Assembly (NCBI RefSeq): GCF_963457605.1
Contig: NZ_OY735138.1
Coordinates: forward strand, 146,843 to 210,842
Length of the DNA stretch: 64,000 bases
DNA from: an uncultured Gellertiella sp.
GTDB taxonomy: Bacteria; Pseudomonadota; Alphaproteobacteria; Rhizobiales; Rhizobiaceae
Direction: 5' to 3'
Both the position numbers and the translations under genes were made by a program. Positions 45,493-54,119 of the stretch are shown in pieces. The stretch's first letter is position 1; each line of letters begins with the position of its first letter. The notes beneath the pieces are model-generated. The model did no database searches, was not told the origin of the DNA, and saw nothing but the letters and a program-made list of their open reading frames with translations.

Positions 45493-46566
45493 TCACAGAA
45501 AGTAACCGCGATCCCGGGGCCAGCTGGCCCGGACAACCGTGCCAGGCGCAAAACCGGCAGGCACCTGATGGGTCGGCAGCTCCGCCACCAGCGGCGCACC
45601 CGCCGATGTCTCGGTGGCAAAGCGCGTGACCGCACCCAGATAGGTCATCGAACGGATCGAAACCGGCAGCGCATTGGCCTCGGCGGGCGGGGTGACCGAC
45701 AGCGTGACATATTCCGGACGAATGGCAAAACTGGCACTGGCCTGACCGGCCGGTGCGGCCAGCCGGATGGTCTCGCCGCCATGCCGGGCGAAGCTGCCAT
45801 CCGCGTCGCTGCCATTGCCATCAACCGGCAGAATATTGATATCGCCCAGAAATTCCGCAACAAAACGGTTGGCGGGCTGGTCATAGACCTGTCGCGGGCT
45901 TGCCACCTGCTGCAAGCAGCCATGGTTGAAGATCGCCACCCGCGTCGACAGCGCCAGCGCTTCCGACTGGTCATGGGTGACGAAGACGAAGGTGGTGCCG
46001 GTGTCCTGATGCAGCCTGCGCATTTCCTCCTGCATCGCGCCGCGCAAATTCTTGTCGAGGGCGGAAAACGGTTCGTCGAGCAGCAGAACCGAGGGTTCGA
46101 AAGCGAGCGCCCGGGCGACCGCGACCCGCTGCTGCTGGCCACCGGAGAGATCGGCAGGCCGCTTGTGGGCGTGGCCGGTGAGACCGACCTTTTCGATCAT
46201 CTGGCCGACCCTGGTGCGGATCTCGGCGGCGCTGCGGCCCTGGACCTGCAAGGGGAAGGCGATATTCTTCTCGACACTCATGTGGGGAAACAGCGCATAG
46301 CCCTGAAACACCATGCCGAAACCGCGCCGTTCGGCCGGCTGGCGGGTGATGTCGACACCATCTTTCACAAGTCTGCCCGCTGTCGCCTCGACGAAGCCTG
46401 CCAGCGTCATCAGGAATGTGGTCTTGCCGGAGCCGGACGGGCCGAGCAGGGTGAGGAATTCGCCGCGACCGATGGTCAGCGACACATCCTTCAATGCAAA
46501 GAAATTGCCATAGGCCTTACTGATGCCCGTTGCCGCGATTTCCGCCGCGCCGCCGCGTCTTTCCAT
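45493..46566 (-). CDS. ABC transporter ATP-binding protein (PotA-like)
   Basis: This is the 357-aa ATPase of the importer. Walker A is GPSGSGKTT, the signature LSGGQQQRVAVARAL, Walker B VLLLDEPFSALD, and the H-loop VTHDQSEAL. A TOBE domain follows at the C-terminus. The start at 46566 is supported by GGGGGGAT just upstream; the longer frame to 46617 has no such site. It is the first gene of the transporter operon and lies downstream of a LysR gene on the same strand. Confidence 0.95.
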   Translation of the reverse strand: MERRGGAAEIAATGISKAYGNFFALKDVSLTIGRGEFLTLLGPSGSGKTTFLMTLAGFVEATAGRLVKDGVDITRQPAERRGFGMVFQGYALFPHMSVEKNIAFPLQVQGRSAAEIRTRVGQMIEKVGLTGHAHKRPADLSGGQQQRVAVARALAFEPSVLLLDEPFSALDKNLRGAMQEEMRRLHQDTGTTFVFVTHDQSEALALSTRVAIFNHGCLQQVASPRQVYDQPANRFVAEFLGDINILPVDGNGSDADGSFARHGGETIRLAAPAGQASASFAIRPEYVTLSVTPPAEANALPVSIRSMTYLGAVTRFATETSAGAPLVAELPTHQVPAGFAPGTVVRASWPRDRGYFL

Positions 46567-46668
46567 AAGCAATCCCCCCTGGTCGCAAAGGCTAGGGGTG
46601 GAGGTGGTTGAAGGCAACTGAATAATTTTCCCGTTTCCGACAAAATATATTCACCTATCGACCCCCCG

Positions 46669-47592
46669 TCAGGTCCCCGGCCGGGAACTGGCGGGGAGCC
46701 GTTCCGCATCGCTGCTGGTCATTTCGGACTTGAGCCAGAAGCAGAAGGCCTTCACCGCCTCATGATCGGCGCGCTCCTGCGAGACCACCAGATAATAGGT
46801 GTTGGCGGAAGGAATGGTGCGGTCGAAGGGGCGGATCAGATGGCCGAGATCCATGGCATTGCGGCAGATGAATTCATCCCCCATCGCCACGCCCTGCGCG
46901 GCGCTGGCGGCGGCATAGACGAGGTTCATGTCGGAAAACACGATGCCGGAGCGGGCGAGTTTCGGATCGAGGCCCGCCTCGCGAAACCAGTTTTCCCAGT
47001 CGCGATAATCGACAAGATGCAGAAGCCGCATCTTCAGCACATCGGCGGGGCCGCTGAGGCCGAAACCCTTGTTGAGCAGAAGCGGACTGCACAGCGGCGT
47101 AAACCCGACATCGACCAGCCTTTCCACCTGCATGCCGGGCCAATGGCCATTGCCAAAGGCGATGAACACGTCGATCTCGGGGTTGGAGACATCATCGAGC
47201 CGGGCGGGGGTGACAACCGACAGCCGGACATCGGGATGGGCATCCTGAAAGCTGCCGACATGGGCGCAGAGCCAGCTTGCGGCAAAGCCCGGCGCGCTGG
47301 AGAGCTGCACCCGTCCGGCAATGCCCCGGCTGCCATGGCGCAGCGCCGAGCCGGTGATCGCCGTCAGCGCCCGGCGCACATCCAGCGCATAGCCGAGCCC
47401 CTGTTCCGTCAGCTCCACCCTTGTGCCGGCGCGGGCGAGCAGCTGAAAGCCGAGATCACGCTCCAGCTGGCGCAACTGGTGGCTGACCGCCGAACGGGTG
47501 AGATTGAGCTCGTCGGCCACCTTCCACACCGAGCCATGGCGGGCAAAGCTTTCGAGCGCGCGCAGCGCCTGGGTCGACGGGATCCGGCTCAT
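46669..47592 (-). CDS. LysR-family regulator (GcvA-like)
   Basis: The 307-aa product starts MSRIPSTQALRALESFARHG with the helix-turn-helix through LNLTRSAVSHQLRQLERDLG, and has a GcvA-type effector domain. AAAGGAGG precedes the ATG at 47592, so the longer frame to 47709 is rejected. It is divergent from the M20 hydrolase gene (188-bp gap) and upstream of the ABC importer, so it probably controls both. TTC-N5-GAA-type palindromes lie in the gap. Confidence 0.93.
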   Translation of the reverse strand: MSRIPSTQALRALESFARHGSVWKVADELNLTRSAVSHQLRQLERDLGFQLLARAGTRVELTEQGLGYALDVRRALTAITGSALRHGSRGIAGRVQLSSAPGFAASWLCAHVGSFQDAHPDVRLSVVTPARLDDVSNPEIDVFIAFGNGHWPGMQVERLVDVGFTPLCSPLLLNKGFGLSGPADVLKMRLLHLVDYRDWENWFREAGLDPKLARSGIVFSDMNLVYAAASAAQGVAMGDEFICRNAMDLGHLIRPFDRTIPSANTYYLVVSQERADHEAVKAFCFWLKSEMTSSDAERLPASSRPGT

Positions 47593-47687
47593 CTCTTGCC
47601 TCCTTTGGTCAAAGCCCGGTCCAGACCGGTTTGCGATCCGACTGGAAACGGCTCCCGGGCGGATCGGACCAGCATAGGTGAAAAATA

Positions 47688-47722
47688 TTCGCAGTGAACC
47701 GGAAAACAATTCACTTTCTGAA
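47688..47722. promoter_or_regulatory. Candidate LysR binding sites in divergent promoter region
   Basis: TTCGCAGTGAA (47688-47698) and TTCACTTTCTGAA (47710-47722) are two short dyads 22 bp apart between the LysR and M20 genes. The T-N11-A-like symmetry and placement fit LysR sites; binding is not shown. Confidence 0.45.
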
Positions 47723-47780
47723 CCATCGGCCTTGCGCTTTAGTAGGCCCTGCCGAAAGGCTTTGACGGAGAACAGGCATC

Positions 47781-49373
47781 ATGCAGACGTCGGCAGCCCA
47801 GGCCCATGCCATCAGCCATATCGCGGCCAATGCCGCCTTCCTGTCGGAAGGGGCGGCCCGGATCTTCGATTTCGGCGAGACCGCCTGGCGGGAATATTGC
47901 TCCGCCGACTGGTATGTCTCGGTGCTGCGGGCGCATGGATTCGATGTGGAAACCGGCTCCGGCGGCATGCCGACCGCCTTTGCCGCGCACTGGTCGAATG
48001 GCCCGGGGCCTGCCATCTTGCTTTACGCCGAATATGACGCGGTGCCCGGCAATTGCCAGGCGGCATCCGTGATGCGCGGACCGCGTCCGGGTCTCTCGGT
48101 CCATGCCGGCGGCCATACCGATCCCCATTCCGGCCTCGGCATGGCGGGCCTCGGCGCGCTTCTCGCGCTGCAATCGGCGATGCGGCATCACGGTATCGGC
48201 GGCAGCCTGCGCTTTACCGGCGAGCCTGCCGAAAAGGTGCGCGGCTCCAAGCCGATCCACGCGGCCAGGGGTTATTATGACGGGCTCGACGCGATCCTGT
48301 CCTTTCATCCCTTCTACATGCTGCCGATGTGCAACACGGTGCGCTGGGAGACCCATTGCGGGGCGGCCTATGCAATGATCTACCGCTTCGTCTGCGACGA
48401 ACCGGAAGGCTGGGGGCAATCGGACGGGGCGCCGATCCCCCAATCCCATTCCGCCATCCGCGCGCCGGGGGCGAATGACGCGCTGATGCTGATGTACATG
48501 ACCTCGAAGGCGCTGCGCGAATCGATGCTGCCGCATCAGGGCGGCTGGTCGGTCAGCGAGGCGATCCTGACCGCAGGCCAGGCCACCGCCGACAACCTGC
48601 CCGCAGGCCTTGCCGAAATCCAGTACATGATCCGGGTGCCGACCATCGGGATGGGCGAGCAGGTGGTGGCGGTGCTCGACCGCAATGCCGAGGCGGCAGC
48701 CCGCCTGTCCGGCTGCCGGGTGGAGCGGCACTGGGTGTCGAAATCCCGCCCCGGCCTTGCCAATCATGCGATGGCACGCACCGTCTGGCAGTCCCTGCAG
48801 ATGATCGGCCCGCCCGGGATGGACGAGGGTGCCCGGGCCATCGGTCGGGCGATCCAGGAGAATTGCGGGCTCGCGCCGATGCAGGACCCTTTCCTGCCCG
48901 AATGCGCCCGGCTGATTGATCCGGAGGCGGCGGAGGCGATCCTGCGCCGCGATCTGCCGCCGTCCCAGACCCATTCCACCTCCGACGACTATACCGACAT
49001 GAGCTGGCATGCGCCGCTAGCCCGCTTCTATATCGCCCGCCCGACGCTTTCGGGGCCATCCGGCTTTCGGTATCCGGCCTGGGCGATGAACGCGCTCGGC
49101 GGCATTCCAGCCACCATCGATCCGATGATCCAGACAGCGGCCAGGGTGCTCGCCCATGCCGGCATGCGGCTCCTCGAGGATGCCGGAGCGCGGCAGGCGG
49201 CGAAGGCGGAATTCATCGAGCGGACCGGCGGCGGCATTGGCGGCAGCCGCTGGATCGCGCCGCTTTGCGATTACAGGCCGCCCATCCATTTCCGCTGGCC
49301 CGAATATGCCGCAACCCCGCGCGGTCGCGACTGGTGGATTCCTTCAACCGAGAGCATGGAGACAACACGATGA
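47781..49373 (+). CDS. M20-family amidohydrolase, AbgB-like
   Basis: The 530-aa product resembles AbgB and other M20 peptidases that hydrolyse N-acyl or aminoacyl amides. Visible features are LLYAEYDAVPGN, VHAGGHTDPHSGLGMAG (His108 and His112), RFTGEPAEKVRGSKPIHAAR and the C-terminal HSTSDDYTDMSWHAP. The usual HACGH reads HAGGH, and the usual acid pair PAEE reads PAEK (Glu151, Lys152), so metal binding may differ from the family norm. Its stop overlaps the next ATG (49370-49373). It is divergent from the LysR gene. Confidence 0.85.
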   Translation: MQTSAAQAHAISHIAANAAFLSEGAARIFDFGETAWREYCSADWYVSVLRAHGFDVETGSGGMPTAFAAHWSNGPGPAILLYAEYDAVPGNCQAASVMRGPRPGLSVHAGGHTDPHSGLGMAGLGALLALQSAMRHHGIGGSLRFTGEPAEKVRGSKPIHAARGYYDGLDAILSFHPFYMLPMCNTVRWETHCGAAYAMIYRFVCDEPEGWGQSDGAPIPQSHSAIRAPGANDALMLMYMTSKALRESMLPHQGGWSVSEAILTAGQATADNLPAGLAEIQYMIRVPTIGMGEQVVAVLDRNAEAAARLSGCRVERHWVSKSRPGLANHAMARTVWQSLQMIGPPGMDEGARAIGRAIQENCGLAPMQDPFLPECARLIDPEAAEAILRRDLPPSQTHSTSDDYTDMSWHAPLARFYIARPTLSGPSGFRYPAWAMNALGGIPATIDPMIQTAARVLAHAGMRLLEDAGARQAAKAEFIERTGGGIGGSRWIAPLCDYRPPIHFRWPEYAATPRGRDWWIPSTESMETTR

Positions 49374-50293
49374 CTTCTTCAATGAACGAAGGCTTCAGCC
49401 TGCAGCGCCGCAACCCGAAGGGCGGCACCACCCGGCTTCAGGGCTTCGGGTTTCGCAACGAAACCGACCCGCTGACCGATGTGCTGCTCGGCTCGCCCGC
49501 CCATCTCCGGCACCTGGCGACCAGCTCGCTGTCGCGCAAGCATCTCCGGGAAAATCCCTGCAACATCCAGACGGCGCAGGCGCAGCACAAGGAACTCGTC
49601 TCGGCCTACGAGCATTTTGGCGTGCGCATCCACTGGCACGACCCGAGCCCGGAACTGCCGATGCAGGTCTATGCCCGTGATTCCTCGGTGATGACCCCCT
49701 ATGGCGCGATCATCACCGCCATGGCCAACTGGTGGCGGCGCGGCGAGAACTATGCCGCCATCCGCACCTATGAAAAGCTCGGCATCCCGATCTATGACAT
49801 GGTGACGGCGGGCACCTTCGAGGGCGGCGATTTCAATGTCATCGAGGATGGCGTGGTGCTGATCGGCTGCGGCGGCGCACGCACCCAGGAGGAAGGGGCC
49901 CGCCAGGTGCAGGCCTGGTTCGACCGGGAAGGCTGGGAAACCCGGCTGGCCTTCATCGACGAATATTATGTCCATATCGACCTGATGGTGGTGCCGATTG
50001 CCGAAAAGCTCACCGCCGTCTGCCTCGACTGCACCGATCCCGGCATTGTCGACTGGCTGAAGGGGAAGGGCCACGATATCATCGACGTGCCATTTCAGGA
50101 CACGATGGCACTCGGCTGCAATTTCATGTCGCTTGGCCGCGACCGGGTGATTGCGCCGACCTCCAGCCGCACGCTCATCGACCAGCTGAAGGCCCGCGGC
50201 TTCGAGGTCGCCGCCGTCGACACCGCCGAAATCTCCAAAACCGGCGGCGGCATCCACTGCATGGCACAAGCCTTGCGCCGTGAAGCGGCCTAG
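49370..50293 (+). CDS. DDAH/amidinotransferase-superfamily enzyme
   Basis: The 307-aa product belongs to the guanidino-group-modifying superfamily that includes dimethylarginine dimethylaminohydrolase, arginine deiminase and amidinotransferases. Motifs are QVYARDSSVMTPYGAI, GTFEGGDFNVI, the His in YVHIDLMVVPI and the catalytic Cys297 in GGGIHCMAQALRR. The start overlaps the M20 stop (ATGA); the longer frame to 49265 is rejected. It probably hydrolyses a guanidino compound released by or supplied with the M20 enzyme and importer. The TAG stop (50291-50293) is the first three bases of element R7. Confidence 0.9.
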   Translation: MTSSMNEGFSLQRRNPKGGTTRLQGFGFRNETDPLTDVLLGSPAHLRHLATSSLSRKHLRENPCNIQTAQAQHKELVSAYEHFGVRIHWHDPSPELPMQVYARDSSVMTPYGAIITAMANWWRRGENYAAIRTYEKLGIPIYDMVTAGTFEGGDFNVIEDGVVLIGCGGARTQEEGARQVQAWFDREGWETRLAFIDEYYVHIDLMVVPIAEKLTAVCLDCTDPGIVDWLKGKGHDIIDVPFQDTMALGCNFMSLGRDRVIAPTSSRTLIDQLKARGFEVAAVDTAEISKTGGGIHCMAQALRREAA

Positions 50294-50412
50294 AGTCTGT
50301 CAGGTTCATATTGAACCAGACAGACTCCAAGCAAATTTGTTTTCGTTTGTCTTTTCGCTCAAACAAGTTTGAGCGGGAAAACCGGATTCCACTTTTCCCT
50401 GACAAACTCTAG
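50291..50412. repeat. RIME-like element R7 (reverse orientation)
   Basis: It begins TAGAGTCTGTCAGGTTC, loop ATATT, GAACCAGACAGACTCC, then the body in reverse: TTTCGTTTGTCTTTTCG, the CGCTCAAACAAGTTTGAGCG stem, CCGGATTCCACTTTTCCC and TGACAAACTCTA. The first three bases are the stop codon of the DDAH-like gene. It sits between that gene and the convergent cyclase gene. Confidence 0.85.
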
Positions 50413-50425
50413 AGCCTTTTCAGGG

Positions 50426-52420
50426 TCAGGATTTTGAGGCGAGCACCGTGACGGGCTGCCAGTGCGGGCCGGGGGGTTTGAGGGCGAGTGCCGTGCATTT
50501 CTGGCGCAGCACGGCTGCAGGGCCGTCGTCGGGCTGAAGCTCGAGCACCTGGTCGAGGCAGGATATCGCGCCGTTGAAATCGCGGGCGCGATAGGCGCGC
50601 AGCCCGTCTGCATAATGGGAGAGCCAGGGGGCGGGGGTATCGCGTCCCCTGATCCCGACCGGTTCATAGACGGAAATGGCTGTGGCCCGGCCCGGCACCA
50701 CGGTGCGGTCGATTTCGCGCACCAGGATGGCGTCACCGGCAAGGGCGCGGGCATCCTCACCGATCAGGATTGCGGTGCGGTAATATTTGTTGAGGTTCTC
50801 CATCCGGCTCGCGACATTCACGACATCGCCGATGGCGGTGTAGTTCAGCCGGTTTGGAGAGCCGACATAGCCGACCACCGCCGTGCCGGTCTCGATGCCG
50901 ATGCGCACTTCGAAACCGGTCTCGGCACCCGGCAGGCCCTGCAATTGCCGGCACTGGCGGACGATTTCAAGGGCTGCCGCACAGGCCCGCACGGCCTGAT
51001 TGTCATCGGCAACCGGAGCCCCCCAGAAGGCCATGACGGAATCGCCGATGAATTTGTCGATGGTGCCGCTTTGCCTGGCGATTTCCGCCGAGGCGAGATC
51101 GAGATAGGCGCTGAGCAGCGGCAGGATCGCCTCGCCGAGCCGTTCGGTCATGGCGGTAAAGCCGCCGATATCGGTGAACATCACAGTGATGCGGGCGCGG
51201 CTGCCGCCCGGTTGCGGACGAATGCCCTTGGCCAGCAGCGACTGCACGAGATCGACCGGAATGAACTTGCCGAAACTTGCAAGCCCGGTGCTCATCCGGG
51301 CAATGGCCTCGGAAATCTGGTTGATTTCGCTGAGCGGCGAGGCGCTGTGGCCGACCCGGTCGAGATCGAAACCCTCGACCAGCCGGAGATTGGCAATGAT
51401 CGCCTGGACCGGGCGGGTGAAGAGCTGCAGGCTCACCAGAATGGCCAGCGCTGCGGCGAGCACCGTCAGGCCGACGATTTCGAAGGGCACATAGCCATAG
51501 ATCCGGTGAACGCTGTCGAGGAAGAAATTGTCCGGCACGATGATCGCCAGCTGCCAGCCATTGAACCACAGCGGCGAGACCGACACCGTGTAGGTCTGTC
51601 CGTCGGCCGCCAGATGCAGGCTTTCCTCAACGTTGAGATCGCCGGTGCGCTCGGCCACATGCTGGCCTGCCTGCCCGGCAATGGCATCCAGACGCCGGTC
51701 GAAGACCACATCGGCCTTGCGGGCTGCCAGCACGATCTTGCCATCCGGACCGACAATATAGGAACGCCCGCCGCCACTGACCTCGATTGCGCCGAGGATG
51801 CGGGCGATGGTATCGCTGCCGATGACAACGGCCGTCACCCGGTCGCGTGGCTTCTGGATATAGGCAAGGCCCCATTCCCGTCCGGTCGGCGTTCGCGGCA
51901 CGATTTCCCAGCGCGGCGCGGATGTGCTGGTGCGAAACGCCTTCCAGTCGAAGGACGCCAGCATGGCGGTGGTATCGGCCGACAGGGGCGGCGGCGGTTT
52001 TGCGCCATTGATGCTGCCAGAGGCCCTCGGCACCTGCATCCGGCCCGCCTGATCCAGCGTGACGGTGGCAAAACGGTCGGCCCCGATCGGTCCGCCGGCG
52101 ATCTGGGTGCCATCGGCTCCGGTCGAGATCAGCCAGGAATTTTGCGGTTGCGCGCCGAGCAGGGTCGCCAGAACCTGTCGCTGGTCGCGGTCGGCGGGGG
52201 CGGCTTCCAGCGCGTCAACCACGGTCTGGGCCAGCGTCTGGATATTGACCACCTGTTCCCACCACGTGCGCCGGACATCGCCGGTGATCTGGTTTTCCAG
52301 CGAGGTCAGCAATTGGTCGGTGGCATCGGCAGCGGCACTGGACCAGCTGAAATGCACCACCGCTGCGCTGACGATGATGCTTGCCGCAATCATCGTGGTC
52401 ATTGCCGTGGCTAGCCGCAT
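50426..52420 (-). CDS. Membrane-bound class III adenylate/guanylate cyclase
   Basis: The product (664 aa from the chosen start) has an N-terminal membrane segment (MTTMIAASIIVSAAVVHFS), a large periplasmic dCache-like sensor region, a second membrane segment (about 310-330), HAMP, and a class III cyclase domain with both metal Asp motifs (MFTDIGGFTAM, KFIGDSVMAFWGAP) and LNYTAIGDVVNVASRME. The active-site residues look intact. The C-terminal ~70 residues have a TPR-like flavour (YRARDFNGAISCLDQVLELQ). The frame is open to 52600; the ATG at 52420 places the membrane segment at the N-terminus. Confidence 0.9.
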   Translation of the reverse strand: MRLATAMTTMIAASIIVSAAVVHFSWSSAAADATDQLLTSLENQITGDVRRTWWEQVVNIQTLAQTVVDALEAAPADRDQRQVLATLLGAQPQNSWLISTGADGTQIAGGPIGADRFATVTLDQAGRMQVPRASGSINGAKPPPPLSADTTAMLASFDWKAFRTSTSAPRWEIVPRTPTGREWGLAYIQKPRDRVTAVVIGSDTIARILGAIEVSGGGRSYIVGPDGKIVLAARKADVVFDRRLDAIAGQAGQHVAERTGDLNVEESLHLAADGQTYTVSVSPLWFNGWQLAIIVPDNFFLDSVHRIYGYVPFEIVGLTVLAAALAILVSLQLFTRPVQAIIANLRLVEGFDLDRVGHSASPLSEINQISEAIARMSTGLASFGKFIPVDLVQSLLAKGIRPQPGGSRARITVMFTDIGGFTAMTERLGEAILPLLSAYLDLASAEIARQSGTIDKFIGDSVMAFWGAPVADDNQAVRACAAALEIVRQCRQLQGLPGAETGFEVRIGIETGTAVVGYVGSPNRLNYTAIGDVVNVASRMENLNKYYRTAILIGEDARALAGDAILVREIDRTVVPGRATAISVYEPVGIRGRDTPAPWLSHYADGLRAYRARDFNGAISCLDQVLELQPDDGPAAVLRQKCTALALKPPGPHWQPVTVLASKS

Positions 52421-52634
52421 CGCTTTTGCACCGTCAGTTTCCGTTCCCCCCCGGCCAAGGCATCCGACGACCCCGGAGGGGCGGCGAGCCTCGGCTTTTT
52501 GCTGCCCCACCATCCCTGTTTTCCCATGCCTTGGCAACGGCACAACGGTGGCGGCGATCACTTTGGTGTCAACGGCGGCGCTGGAAGCCAGGCTCTGCAA
52601 GGAGTCCTGCCGTTGGCGTTTTTATTAATAATTA

Positions 52635-52646
52635 AACTTATAAGTT
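52635..52646. promoter_or_regulatory. AT-rich promoter region with 12-bp palindrome
   Basis: AACTTATAAGTT is a perfect palindrome inside an AT-rich stretch (52620-52665) directly upstream of the TadG-like gene. It is a candidate promoter or operator; no match to a known site was recognised. Confidence 0.35.
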
Positions 52647-52689
52647 ATATATTACACCACGCAGGACTTGATCAGGGATTGATAATGTG

Positions 52690-54018
52690 ATGCCGCGTGG
52701 TACCCCCGTGAAAAAGCTGATCTCCGCCCTTCGTCACCTCATGGATGACCGGGCGGGCAATTTCGCCCTTCTGACCGCCCTGATGATCGTTCCCGTCATC
52801 GGCATGTCGGGACTCGCGGTCGATTATACCAATGCGCTGATGACCAAGTCGGCGCTTGGCGTTGCCGCCGACGCGGCGGCGGTCGATTCCGTCAGCGAAT
52901 CCGCGCAGGCCACCGTCTTCACCGCCACCACGCCGCTTGAAACCTCGCTCACCGTCGCCGGTGCCAAGGCGTCGACGATGTTCAAGGGCAATCTGGCGGG
53001 ATCGGGGGTCAATATCCCGGTGACGGTGACGCCCGTCCTGGTCCGTTCGGGTGCCTATATGACGGCGACGATCGGCTATTCGGCCAATGTGCCGACCACC
53101 TTCATGCGCATATTTGGCGTCAGGACCATCCGCGTTTCCGGCAAGGCTGTCGCCACCTCGGGCGTTCCGACCTTCATCGACTTCCATCTCTTCCTCGACA
53201 ACAGTCCGTCGATGGGGGTGGCGGCCACCGATGCGGATGCGGCGAAAATGCTGTCGACGTTAGGCTGCGAATTTGCCTGCCACGATGTCTCCAGCCCAAA
53301 TGATTCGCTGGCCAAAGTTCGTGCCCAGGGCATATCGGTGCGCTTCGACGTGCTGAAGGCTGCGGTCAAGCAGATGGCGGATGCGATTGTCTCCACCCGC
53401 GCCGTTTCCAATCAGTATCGCGTCGCCCTGCACTTCATGCAGAACAATGCGGTTCTGTACCCCACCTATCCCGTCAACAATTCGATGAAGACCTTCACCA
53501 GCGACATGACGCTGCTGAAAAGCAATGTCGACAAGATCGACCTGATGCAGGTCCCCTATCCCGGGTACAATATCGATGCGCTCACCAATATTCCGGGCGC
53601 CTTGCAGGCCTTCTACAGCTGGATCATCGATCCCCCCGGCAATGGCAGCAGTGCCGCCACGCCACAAAAGGTGCTGATGATGGTCACGGATGGTGTCGAT
53701 GATGCCATTCGCCCGGCCGGCTGCACCCAGCAGCTCTATGGCGACCAGCGTTGCCAGGAGCCGCTCAACAATACCTATTGCACTGCCATCAAGAACCGCG
53801 GCATCCAGATCGCCGTGCTCTACACGACCTACCGGCCGCTGCCCACCAATGGCTGGTACAATACCTATATTGCGCCCTTCCAGGGCAGCATCGGCAAGAA
53901 CCTGCAAAGCTGCGCCTCGCCGGGCCTGTATTATGAGGTGGGTTTTGACGGCAGCATCAAGAATGCCATGGAAGCGCTGTTCCGAAAGGTCATCAGCCAG
54001 CCGCGCCTGACCGATTGA
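52690..54018 (+). CDS. TadG-like pilus-assembly protein with vWA domain
   Basis: The ~442-aa product has a prepilin-like N-terminal membrane segment after DDRAGNFALLTALMIVPVIG (TadE/TadG family, residues about 20-45), a central beta-rich part, and a vWA domain from about residue 165 with the MIDAS start FLDNSPSMG. Such proteins occur with Tad pilus systems and are secreted or surface-anchored. No other tad/cpa gene is nearby, so it is an orphan copy. GTG at 52687 and 52708 and ATG at 52690 are possible starts. Confidence 0.85.
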   Translation: MPRGTPVKKLISALRHLMDDRAGNFALLTALMIVPVIGMSGLAVDYTNALMTKSALGVAADAAAVDSVSESAQATVFTATTPLETSLTVAGAKASTMFKGNLAGSGVNIPVTVTPVLVRSGAYMTATIGYSANVPTTFMRIFGVRTIRVSGKAVATSGVPTFIDFHLFLDNSPSMGVAATDADAAKMLSTLGCEFACHDVSSPNDSLAKVRAQGISVRFDVLKAAVKQMADAIVSTRAVSNQYRVALHFMQNNAVLYPTYPVNNSMKTFTSDMTLLKSNVDKIDLMQVPYPGYNIDALTNIPGALQAFYSWIIDPPGNGSSAATPQKVLMMVTDGVDDAIRPAGCTQQLYGDQRCQEPLNNTYCTAIKNRGIQIAVLYTTYRPLPTNGWYNTYIAPFQGSIGKNLQSCASPGLYYEVGFDGSIKNAMEALFRKVISQPRLTD

Positions 54019-54119
54019 TCCTTTGCAGGAGGGCCTTCCTGTTCATCGCTGGATAAATATGACATATGCCGATCTGCCTCCCGCCGGTTCGGGCGTGCGG
54101 GGCAGAGCGGAGAGCGTGA

